Under the pieces are notes generated by a model that searched no databases, had not been told where the DNA came from, and was given only the letters and a program-made list of their open reading frames with translations. The translations under genes were made by a program, and so were the position numbers. From positions 1 to 5,599 of the forward strand of contig JAMONW010000133.1 in NCBI GenBank assembly GCA_027066355.1: a stretch of 5,599 nucleotides of DNA. The letters are read 5' to 3'. Shown piece after piece: positions 1 to 5,599 of the stretch. Numbering within the stretch: the stretch's first letter is position 1; each line of letters starts with the position of its first letter. Source of the DNA: Campylobacteraceae bacterium (GTDB taxonomy: Bacteria > Campylobacterota > Campylobacteria > Campylobacterales > Sulfurovaceae).

Positions 1-482
1 ACAAATGGCAGTAAACCTAAAAGTGTTGCAGTTGGGTAGCATCCAGGAGATGCAGTAACTTTTGCACTTTTAATATCACTTCTAAAATACTCAATTAAGC
101 CATAAGCAGAGTGTTTTAAATTCTCTTTATCTTCATGTTGGCAATATGCACTCTCATATGTTTCTAACTCTAAGCGATAATCAGCAGATAAATCAACTAC
201 TTTAATATTTAGTGTAATTAACTCTTTTGCAAAGCCCATTGCAGTTTTGTGAGGAAGAGCTAAAAAAACCAAATCACAAACTTTTGCAATATCTTTGGCA
301 TTTGCAACTTCTACATTTTGATTAATAATACCCTTTAGAGATGGATGCAAAATATCCAAAGAGCTATCGCCTTTGCTTGTGGCAACATAAGATAAGTTAA
401 ATTTTGGGTGGTTTAAAATTAGCTTTACAAGCTCTAAGCCTGTATAACCACTAACCCCTACAATACCTACATTAAAGCTCAT
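1..482 (-). CDS. argC: N-acetyl-gamma-glutamyl-phosphate reductase, N-terminal part (cut by window edge)
   Basis: The product reduces N-acetyl-glutamyl-phosphate to N-acetyl-glutamate semialdehyde with NADPH, the third step of cytoplasmic arginine/ornithine synthesis. Reading leftward from an ATG at 482-480 gives 160 codons and an open frame at the window edge, so roughly half of a usual protein of about 330-345 residues is present. The start MSFNVGIVGVSGYTG carries the nucleotide-binding loop of the ArgC family (G-x-S-G-Y-T-G, residues 9-15). LALPHK lies at 74-79, DLSADYR at 97-103, and SPGCYPTA at 145-152 contains the catalytic cysteine Cys148. These motifs separate it from Asd, which has a related fold. 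The start codon lies one base after the greA stop, and no strong Shine-Dalgarno is obvious, so translation probably depends on ribosomes finishing greA. Family assignment is very secure; the C-terminal half and stop are not visible. Confidence 0.96.
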   Translation of the reverse strand, partial: MSFNVGIVGVSGYTGLELVKLILNHPKFNLSYVATSKGDSSLDILHPSLKGIINQNVEVANAKDIAKVCDLVFLALPHKTAMGFAKELITLNIKVVDLSADYRLELETYESAYCQHEDKENLKHSAYGLIEYFRSDIKSAKVTASPGCYPTATLLGLLPF

Positions 483-483
483 T

Positions 484-969
484 TTAAAGCTCTATTGGAG
501 TATATTTAACTTCTTCAATGTCAAAGCTTTTTTTGCCATTTGGTAAATTTAGCTCTACTTCATCTCCCTCTTCTTTGCCAAGTAAAGCTCTTGCCATAGG
601 TGATTGAATTGAGATAAGTCCTTTGTTTGGATTAGACTCTTGCACTCCAACTATAGTATAAGTTAACTCTTCATCTGTATCTTGGTCTATTAAAACAACA
701 GTTGAACCAAAGCTAATTCTTTCATGCGCAAGAGTAGAAGGGTCAATTACCTGCGCTCTGCCAATAATATCAGTAAGTTCTGTAATTCTAGCTTCCATTA
801 AGCCTTGGCGCTCTTTTGCAGAGTGGTATTCAGCATTCTCTTTTAAATCTCCAAGCTCTCTTGCCTCATCTATAATTTTAGCAATTTTTGCTCTCTCTTG
901 GCTCTTTAGCTGCTCTAGCTCTTCACTTAATTTTTTGTAAGTTACTTCTAGCATAGGAACTTTTTGCAC
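484..969 (-). CDS. greA: Transcription elongation factor GreA
   Basis: GreA enters the secondary channel of RNA polymerase and stimulates cleavage of backtracked RNA, rescuing stalled elongation complexes. The 161-residue protein is the family's normal size (about 158-164). Residues 1-76 form the antiparallel coiled coil. Its tip motif GDLKENAEY (40-48) contains the acidic pair Asp41 and Glu44, which position the catalytic metal. Residues from about 80 form the FKBP-like globular domain that docks on polymerase, with GLISIQSPMARALLGK (117-132) as a typical signature. I keep the GTG start at 969 because the resulting MQKVPM resembles the MNKEPM start I recall for Helicobacter GreA, and AAGGA lies six bases upstream. 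An internal ATG at residue 6 is a less likely alternative. It is the first gene of a leftward pair with argC. No unusual residues are seen. Confidence 0.97.
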   Translation of the reverse strand: MQKVPMLEVTYKKLSEELEQLKSQERAKIAKIIDEARELGDLKENAEYHSAKERQGLMEARITELTDIIGRAQVIDPSTLAHERISFGSTVVLIDQDTDEELTYTIVGVQESNPNKGLISIQSPMARALLGKEEGDEVELNLPNGKKSFDIEEVKYTPIEL

Positions 970-975
970 TATGTT

Positions 976-980
976 TCCTT
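976..980 (-). promoter_or_regulatory. Shine-Dalgarno site for greA
   Basis: On the minus strand this reads AAGGA, with six bases before the GTG at 969. It supports that non-ATG start over the in-frame ATG five codons later, which has no comparable purine run at the right distance. Confidence 0.7.
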
Positions 981-997
981 TTTGTGAAATTTTACGA

Positions 998-1003
998 TAT
1001 TAT
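998..1003 (+). promoter_or_regulatory. Predicted -10 element of the surE-tcdA promoter
   Basis: The plus strand reads TATTAT (five of six matches to TATAAT), overlapping the opposing greA -10. TATAAC at 1001-1006 is an alternative. Upstream is T-rich DNA (974-993) and no clear -35. Transcription from about 1010 would leave a leader of some 18 bases, enough for the AAAGG at 1017-1021 that precedes the surE ATG by six bases. Confidence 0.45.
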
Positions 1004-1004
1004 A
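999..1004 (-). promoter_or_regulatory. Predicted -10 element of the greA-argC promoter
   Basis: The minus strand reads a perfect TATAAT, followed by about 30 bases to the greA start. Transcription would begin near 992 and leave a leader of about 22 bases that includes the Shine-Dalgarno site. No TTGACA-like -35 is present, which is common for the housekeeping sigma factor in Campylobacterota. The assignment is from sequence alone. Confidence 0.6.
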
Positions 1005-1027
1005 ACAAAAAAATTTAAAGGCAGAGT

Positions 1028-1813
1028 ATGTCTAAAACTATTTTAATAACTAATGATGATGGTTTTGAATCTAAAGGCTTATATGCGCTAAAAGAGGCTT
1101 TAGAAAATATAGCAAATGTAGTTGTAGTTGCCCCAACACTAGAAAAATCAGCTTGTGGACACTCTTTAACTCTTACACGCCCTTTGCGTTTTATTGAGTT
1201 AGAAGAGAATTTCTATAAGTTAGATGATGGCACACCAAGTGATTGTGTATTTTTATCTCTTACAAAATTATTTAAAGAAAAAAAGCCAGATTTAGTTGTA
1301 AGTGGCATAAATATAGGTGCGAATTTGGGTGAAGATATTACATATTCTGGCACAGCTTCTGCTGCTATGGAGGCAGTTTTGCAAGGTATTCCAGCAATTG
1401 CATTTTCGCAAGTTTATAATAAAGAGTATGATAATTTAGCAAATTTAGACTACTCTTATGCAAAAGAGGTAGCTTTTAATTTGGTAGAAAAGTTTTTTAA
1501 AAAGGGCTTACCACTTGAAGATAGAAAATTTTTAAATGTAAATATTCCACCAACAAAAATTGCTAAAAAAGAGCTAAAAGTAACTCACGCAGGGCGTAGA
1601 AGTTATGGTTTTGATGCCGAGGTTCATATAAATCCAAGAGGGCAAGAGTATTACTGGATTGGTTTACCAAAGGTAGAGTGGCACCCAACCAAAAACCCAA
1701 AGCATGATTTAAGCGATATAGAAGCAATTGCAAATGGTTATACAAGTATAACACCAATACATTTAGATATGACACACTATGAGAGTATAAAAAGGGTTCA
1801 AGAGTGGCTTTAA
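1028..1813 (+). CDS. surE: 5'/3'-nucleotidase SurE
   Basis: SurE is a metal-dependent phosphatase that removes phosphate from nucleoside 5'- and 3'-monophosphates, and in some species short polyphosphate. It is cytoplasmic and is linked to nucleotide salvage and stress survival. The 261-residue length fits the family (about 250-265). The N-terminal ITNDDGFES (7-15) supplies metal ligands Asp10 and Asp11. Ser41, within the segment APTLEKSACGHSLTLTRPLR (35-54), and Asn95, in SGINIGANLG (92-101), complete the metal site. GTPSDCV (68-74) and YSGTASAAMEA (106-116) are further family signatures. The ATG is preceded by AAAGG at six bases. Its last ten bases overlap the next gene, and I recall a similar surE/ThiF-family neighbourhood in Campylobacter jejuni. 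No defects are seen. Substrate preference cannot be read from sequence. Confidence 0.97.
   Translation: MSKTILITNDDGFESKGLYALKEALENIANVVVVAPTLEKSACGHSLTLTRPLRFIELEENFYKLDDGTPSDCVFLSLTKLFKEKKPDLVVSGINIGANLGEDITYSGTASAAMEAVLQGIPAIAFSQVYNKEYDNLANLDYSYAKEVAFNLVEKFFKKGLPLEDRKFLNVNIPPTKIAKKELKVTHAGRRSYGFDAEVHINPRGQEYYWIGLPKVEWHPTKNPKHDLSDIEAIANGYTSITPIHLDMTHYESIKRVQEWL
1791..1796 (+). promoter_or_regulatory. Shine-Dalgarno site for the tcdA-like gene
   Basis: AAAGGG inside the surE 3' end lies seven bases before GTG at 1804, which fixes that codon as the likely start. No ATG is available: the frame is closed by TGA at 1780-1782, and no ATG occurs between that stop and the first conserved residues. 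Confidence 0.65.
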
Positions 1814-2439
1814 CAAGATGCAAAGAGTTATTTGGTAGTGATTTTGAAAAATTAACTAAAGCAAAAGTGCTAATTTTAGGAGTTGGAGGGGTTGGTAGTT
1901 TTGCACTTGATTGCCTCTATAAAAGTGGCATAAGAGATATTACAATTGTTGATTATGATAGTTATGACACAACAAACCAAAATAGGCAAATTGGAGCGTT
2001 AGGAAACGAGGGAAAATTAAAAACCAAAGTTTTAAAAGAGTTATATCCAAAAATCACAACCATAAACCAAAAGATGGATTTAGCTTGGGTTGAGAGTTTT
2101 GATTTTGAGCCATACGATATTGTGTTAGATTGTGCAGATACTACAAAAGTAAAAGTTGAAGTTGCTAAAAAATGTTACAAAAAGTTAATAATGAGCTTAG
2201 GTAGTGCAAAAAGATATGACTTTAGCAAAATAGAGGTAAGCACCATATTTAAAACCCATGGCGACGCACTTGCTAGAAAAATAAGAAATGAACTAAAAAA
2301 AGCTAAATTTAATAAAAAATTTACTGTGATTTTTAGCACAGAAGAGCCAAAAGTAAAAGAGAAAGGCTCTTTTGTGGGAGTTACTGGAGCTTTTGGCTTG
2401 GCAATTTGCTCTGAAGCTATTAAGAAAATTTTGAGTTGA
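1804..2439 (+). CDS. tcdA: ThiF-family tRNA threonylcarbamoyladenosine dehydratase (TcdA/CsdL-like), short form
   Basis: This is an E1-like adenylating enzyme. TcdA uses ATP to cyclise t6A at position 37 of ANN-decoding tRNAs into ct6A. Visible motifs are the nucleotide loop GVGGVGS (26-32), the acidic end of the next strand DYD (50-52), the ATP-contacting NQNRQ (58-62), Lys73, and DCAD (109-112). The C-terminal part separates TcdA from MoeB, ThiF and HesA: DFSKIEVSTIFKTHGDALAR (139-158) parallels the E. coli stretch DPTQIQVTDLAKTIQDPLAA as I recall it, and FVGVTGAFG (190-198) parallels its VTATFG region. There is no MoeB rhodanese domain or CxxC zinc pair. At 211 residues it is clearly shorter than E. 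coli TcdA (about 268), mainly because the segment after FSTE (177-180) is reduced. The GTG start overlaps surE by 10 bp. The family is secure; the exact tRNA substrate is inferred. Confidence 0.87.
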   Translation: MALTRCKELFGSDFEKLTKAKVLILGVGGVGSFALDCLYKSGIRDITIVDYDSYDTTNQNRQIGALGNEGKLKTKVLKELYPKITTINQKMDLAWVESFDFEPYDIVLDCADTTKVKVEVAKKCYKKLIMSLGSAKRYDFSKIEVSTIFKTHGDALARKIRNELKKAKFNKKFTVIFSTEEPKVKEKGSFVGVTGAFGLAICSEAIKKILS

Positions 2440-2557
2440 TAATTTAAACTCTATTATTAAAAAGCAAAAGCTAAATTTTAATCTTTATTATATATTCTTA
2501 AGTTTTAACTCTTTTAGGTATAATAACTACTATTTAATTGCCTAAAAAAGGGGTGTA
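2440..2557. other. AT-rich intergenic region with the gyrA promoter
   Basis: This 118-bp gap has no open frame worth calling. Its first half is A/T-rich without a stable hairpin. The only stem, GAGTT at 2433-2437 with AACTC at 2447-2451, is five pairs and lacks a T-tract, so no terminator for tcdA is called and readthrough into gyrA is possible. Its second half holds the promoter and ribosome binding site of gyrA. Confidence 0.7.
2497..2524 (+). promoter_or_regulatory. Predicted sigma-70 promoter of gyrA-asd, Campylobacter type
   Basis: A perfect TATAAT lies at 2519-2524, preceded by a T-rich patch (2510-2515) and by CTTAAGTTTT at 2497-2506. This closely resembles the TTTAAGTnTT / T-rich / TATAAT pattern described for Campylobacter housekeeping promoters. 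The start point would be near 2531, giving a leader of about 27 bases. AAGGGG at 2548-2553 then precedes the gyrA ATG by four bases. Seen: the motifs. Inferred: their activity. Confidence 0.65.
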
Positions 2558-5086
2558 ATGAGTGATTTATTTGAGAGCAACTTAGTTGAAGATATTAATA
2601 TCGAAGAGAGTATAAAGGGTAGTTACCTTGATTACTCTATGAGTGTAATTGTTGGTCGTGCTTTACCAGATGCAAGAGATGGGCTTAAACCTGTGCATCG
2701 TCGTATTTTATTTGCTATGAATGAGTTAAACTTAACTCACCGTGCTAGTTATAAAAAATCAGCTCGTATTGTTGGGGATGTTATAGGTAAGTATCATCCA
2801 CACGGTGATAATGCAGTTTATGATGCACTTGTTAGAATGGCTCAAGACTTCTCTATGAGGGAGCCACTAATTGATGGGCAGGGTAACTTTGGTTCTATTG
2901 ATGGTGATAATGCAGCTGCTATGCGTTATACAGAAGCTAGAATGACAAAGATTGCAGAAGAGTTATTAAAAGATATTGATAAAGATACTGTTGATTTTAT
3001 ACCAAACTATGATGACTCAATGAGAGAGCCAGAGGTTTTACCTAGTAGAATACCAAATTTACTTTTAAATGGTTCTAGTGGTATTGCTGTTGGTATGGCT
3101 ACAAATATTCCGCCACACCGTTTAGATGAATTAATTGATGCACTATTAGCATATCTTGAAAATCCTGAAATTAGTGTTAATGAATTAATTGAGTATGTGC
3201 AAGGACCAGATTTTCCAACAGGTGGTATAATTTTTGGTAAAAAAGGTATTGTAGATGCTTATACAACTGGTCGTGGGCGCATTAAAGTTAGAGCAAAAAC
3301 TCATATTGAACAGAAGAAAAATAAAGAGGTAGTTGTAATAGATGAGTTACCTTATCAAGTTAATAAATCTAAGTTAATTGAAAATATAGCTGGGCTTGTT
3401 CGTGATAAGCAAATAGATGGTATTAGTGAAATTAGAGATGAATCAGATAGAGATGGAATTAGGGTTGTAATTGAGTTAAAGCGTGATGCGATGAGTGATA
3501 TTATTTTAAATAACCTCTATAAATCAACTCAAATGCAAATTACATTTGGAATTATAATGCTCTCAATTGTAAATAAAGAGCCTAAAATTCTTAATTTACC
3601 TCAAATGTTAGAGATTTTCTTAAAACATAGAAGAACAGTTGTAATTAGAAGAACAATTTTTGAACTTGAAAAAGCAAGAGCAAGAGCTCATATTTTAGAG
3701 GGCTTAAAGATTGCAGTTGATAATATTGATGAAGTAATTAAAATTATTCGTGCTAGTGCTAATGATGAAGATGCAAGAAATAATTTAATAGAGAGATTTA
3801 ATTTAAGTGAAGTTCAAGCAAGAGCAATCTTAGAGATGAGATTACGTCGATTAACTGGTCTTGAAATTGAAAAAATTGAGAGTGAATTAAAAGAGCTTTT
3901 AGAGTTGATTGAAAAACTACAAGCAATTCTAAAGAGTGAAGAAAAAATTAATGAAATTATTAGAGATGAGCTTTTAGAGATTAAAGAGAGTTATAGTTCA
4001 AAAAGAAGAACTGAAATTGTTGAAGATTATGATGATATTGATATTGAAGATTTAATTCCAAATGAGCCAATGGTTGTTACAATTACACATAGAGGCTATA
4101 TAAAAAGAGTTCCTATAAAGCTTTATGAGCGTCAAAATCGTGGTGGCAAGGGAAAAATTGCAGTTACTACCTATGATGATGACTTTATTGAGAAGTTCTT
4201 TATATCAAATACCCATGATACTTTAATGTTTGTAACTAATAGAGGGCAGTTGTATTGGTTAAAGGTTTATAAAATACCAGAGGGTAGCAGAACGGCAAAA
4301 GGTAAAGCAGTAGTTAATTTGATCAATTTACAAGCTGGTGAAAAGATAAAAGCAATAATACCAACTTGTGATTTTGACGAGAGAAAATCTCTTGTATTCT
4401 TTACTAAAAATGGTATTGTAAAAAGAACAAAACTTAGTGAATACTCTAATATAAGAAGCAATGGAGTAAGGGCAATTAATTTAGATGAAGATGACGAAAT
4501 TGTAACTGCAGAAATTATTATGCCTGAAACTAAATGGATGTTTATTGCAACTAAAAAAGGGCAATGTATTAGATTTAAAGTTGAAGATGTAAGAGAGATT
4601 GGAAGAGTAGGGCGTGGAGTTACAGGAATTAAGTTTAAAATAGATAGTGATTATGTTTGCGCAGCTACACTAATTGATAACCAAGAGCAAGAGTTGCTAA
4701 TAGTTAGTGAGAAAGGACTTGGTAAGAGAACAAGTGCAAATGAGTATAGAGAGCAATCTCGTGCTGGAAAAGGTGTAATTGCTATGAAACTTACAAACAG
4801 AACAGGCGATTTGGTTGGAGCTGTTATTGTAGAAGAGGATCAAGATTTAATGAGCTTAACAAGCGTTGGTAAAATGATTAGAGTTGATATGCAACAAATT
4901 AGAAAAGCTGGAAGAAACACAAGTGGTGTAAAAGTTGTATCTGTAGAGGGTAAAGATGGCGTTGTTAGCATTGCAAAGTGTCCAAAAGACCCAAAAGAGG
5001 AAGATAATTGCATAGATGATGAAACTAGTGAAGTAGCAGAAAATAGTATTGAAGAAAAAACAGAAGGAAATGAAAACAATGAGTAG
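2558..5086 (+). CDS. gyrA: DNA gyrase subunit A
   Basis: GyrA forms the A2B2 gyrase with GyrB; it breaks, passes and rejoins DNA to introduce negative supercoils using ATP. The 842-residue product is of normal length for this group. The winged-helix/tower cleavage core spans about 8-480, with catalytic Tyr124 in AAMRYTEAR (120-128), preceded by Arg123. The quinolone region shows HPHGDNAVYD (80-89), with Asn85 at E. coli Ser83 and Asp89 at E. coli Asp87. The C-terminal DNA-wrapping pinwheel begins after about 495. Its GyrA box, QNRGGKG (526-532), identifies the protein as gyrase rather than topoisomerase IV ParC. Related box-like turns recur near 577, 632, 682, 733 and 785, consistent with six blades. 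An acidic tail (812-842) ends the protein. The ATG follows AAGGGG. The stop overlaps asd by eight bases. No frameshift is seen. Confidence 0.99.
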   Translation: MSDLFESNLVEDINIEESIKGSYLDYSMSVIVGRALPDARDGLKPVHRRILFAMNELNLTHRASYKKSARIVGDVIGKYHPHGDNAVYDALVRMAQDFSMREPLIDGQGNFGSIDGDNAAAMRYTEARMTKIAEELLKDIDKDTVDFIPNYDDSMREPEVLPSRIPNLLLNGSSGIAVGMATNIPPHRLDELIDALLAYLENPEISVNELIEYVQGPDFPTGGIIFGKKGIVDAYTTGRGRIKVRAKTHIEQKKNKEVVVIDELPYQVNKSKLIENIAGLVRDKQIDGISEIRDESDRDGIRVVIELKRDAMSDIILNNLYKSTQMQITFGIIMLSIVNKEPKILNLPQMLEIFLKHRRTVVIRRTIFELEKARARAHILEGLKIAVDNIDEVIKIIRASANDEDARNNLIERFNLSEVQARAILEMRLRRLTGLEIEKIESELKELLELIEKLQAILKSEEKINEIIRDELLEIKESYSSKRRTEIVEDYDDIDIEDLIPNEPMVVTITHRGYIKRVPIKLYERQNRGGKGKIAVTTYDDDFIEKFFISNTHDTLMFVTNRGQLYWLKVYKIPEGSRTAKGKAVVNLINLQAGEKIKAIIPTCDFDERKSLVFFTKNGIVKRTKLSEYSNIRSNGVRAINLDEDDEIVTAEIIMPETKWMFIATKKGQCIRFKVEDVREIGRVGRGVTGIKFKIDSDYVCAATLIDNQEQELLIVSEKGLGKRTSANEYREQSRAGKGVIAMKLTNRTGDLVGAVIVEEDQDLMSLTSVGKMIRVDMQQIRKAGRNTSGVKVVSVEGKDGVVSIAKCPKDPKEEDNCIDDETSEVAENSIEEKTEGNENNE

Positions 5087-5599
5087 ATTATACAACATAG
5101 CAGTAGCAGGTGCAACTGGAGCTGTTGGCGAAGAGATATTTAGAATATTAGAAGAGCAAAATTTTCCAGTAGGCAATGTTTTGCCACTAGCAAGTGCAAG
5201 AAGTGCTGGTGGGGTAATTGAGTTTAAAGGCAAAGAGTATAAAGTAGAAGAACTAACAGAAGATGTTTTTGAAGGTAGAGATATAGATATTGCTTTTTTT
5301 AGTGCAGGTGGAAGTGTTTCGGCTAAATTTGCTAAGTTTGCAGTAGAAGCAGGAGCTGTTGTAATAGATAATACAAGCCACTTTAGAATGGATCCAGAAG
5401 TGCCTTTAGTTGTGCCAGAAGTGAATCCACAAGATATTGCAGCTTGGAGAGAAAAAGGAATTATAGCAAATCCAAACTGTTCAACAATTCAAATGGTTTT
5501 AGCGCTAAAACCATTATACGATTTATATGGCGATATTAAAAGAGTTGATGTAAGCACTTATCAAGCAACAAGTGGTGCTGGAAAAAGCGGTATGGAAGA
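5079..5599 (+). CDS. asd: Aspartate-semialdehyde dehydrogenase, N-terminal part (cut by window edge)
   Basis: Asd reduces aspartyl-4-phosphate to aspartate semialdehyde with NADPH, the branch point to diaminopimelate/lysine, threonine and methionine, and hence to the peptidoglycan cross-link. The visible 173 codons, about half the usual 340 or so residues, include the NADP loop GATGAVG (11-17), ASARS (38-42), AFFSAGGSVSAKFA (72-85), DNTSHFRMD (97-105) and VPEVN (112-116). NPNCSTIQM (131-139) contains the catalytic Cys134, and TSGAGKSG (164-171) follows. These mark Asd rather than ArgC. The ATG at 5079 lies inside the last codons of gyrA, and AAGGA at 5064-5068 is ten bases upstream, so it probably rides on the gyrA transcript. 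The frame remains open at the right edge. Confidence 0.97.
   Translation, partial: MSRLYNIAVAGATGAVGEEIFRILEEQNFPVGNVLPLASARSAGGVIEFKGKEYKVEELTEDVFEGRDIDIAFFSAGGSVSAKFAKFAVEAGAVVIDNTSHFRMDPEVPLVVPEVNPQDIAAWREKGIIANPNCSTIQMVLALKPLYDLYGDIKRVDVSTYQATSGAGKSGME

Noticed and set aside
1563..1823. 86-residue open frame on the minus strand inside surE
   Set aside because: It lies opposite an intact, well-conserved surE and the start of tcdA, shows no recognisable motif, and reads as low-complexity Leu/Tyr/His-rich peptide typical of antisense frames.
2433..2451. Possible terminator hairpin after tcdA (GAGTT ... AACTC)
   Set aside because: It has only five mostly A-T pairs, a nine-base loop, overlap with the stop codon and no following T-run, so it is not a credible intrinsic terminator.
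2810..2812. GyrA Asn85 as an acquired quinolone-resistance mutation
   Set aside because: Asn is wild type at the same position in Helicobacter pylori, and the surrounding residues are unchanged, so lineage variation is the simpler reading.
4267..4461. 64-residue minus-strand open frame inside gyrA
   Set aside because: It is fully opposite the conserved GyrA pinwheel, and its hydrophobic composition is what antisense of Lys/Glu/Asp-rich coding produces.
4840..5233. Two overlapping minus-strand open frames (91 and 125 residues) across the gyrA-asd junction
   Set aside because: Both are opposite GyrA and Asd coding with clear motifs. Their Ser/Phe/Leu-rich content mirrors the acidic tail, and no promoter or ribosome site supports them.
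1..5599. A novel defence, mobile or otherwise undescribed system
   Set aside because: Every frame of substance belongs to a recognised core gene. I see no direct repeats, inverted repeats, integrase, toxin-antitoxin pair or composition shift in the window.

Overview
The window looks like chromosomal DNA from a member of the Campylobacterota (the former Epsilonproteobacteria). The DNA is strongly AT-rich, with A/T-ending codons throughout. The encoded GreA, GyrA and Asd proteins resemble what I recall of Helicobacter, Campylobacter and Sulfurimonas proteins more than those of E. coli. Examples are the M-x-K-x-P-M start of GreA and the Asn at the quinolone-contact position of GyrA. The sequence does not let me name a genus.

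The layout is two divergent, tightly packed gene groups around a 58-bp spacer at 970-1027. Leftward on the minus strand run greA (transcript cleavage factor, 484-969) and argC (arginine biosynthesis, running off the left edge), separated by a single base. Rightward on the plus strand run surE (nucleotide phosphatase, 1028-1813) and a ThiF/TcdA-family enzyme for tRNA t6A cyclisation (1804-2439), overlapping by 10 bp. After a 118-bp promoter-containing gap come gyrA (DNA gyrase subunit A, 2558-5086) and asd (aspartate-semialdehyde dehydrogenase, overlapping gyrA by 8 bp and running off the right edge).

The genes serve separate housekeeping roles: transcription fidelity, nucleotide turnover, tRNA modification, DNA supercoiling, and two mechanistically similar dehydrogenases for arginine and aspartate-family amino acids. 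Overlaps and near-zero gaps suggest co-transcription and translational coupling rather than a shared pathway. Promoter-like sequences are visible in both gaps: back-to-back -10 elements between greA and surE, and a Campylobacter-type T-rich promoter with a perfect TATAAT before gyrA.

I see no mobile element, repeat array, CRISPR, RNA gene or convincing intrinsic terminator, and no compositional sign of horizontal transfer. No stretch over 300 bases lacks a gene. I found no novel system. The findings are modest details of otherwise conserved core genes.
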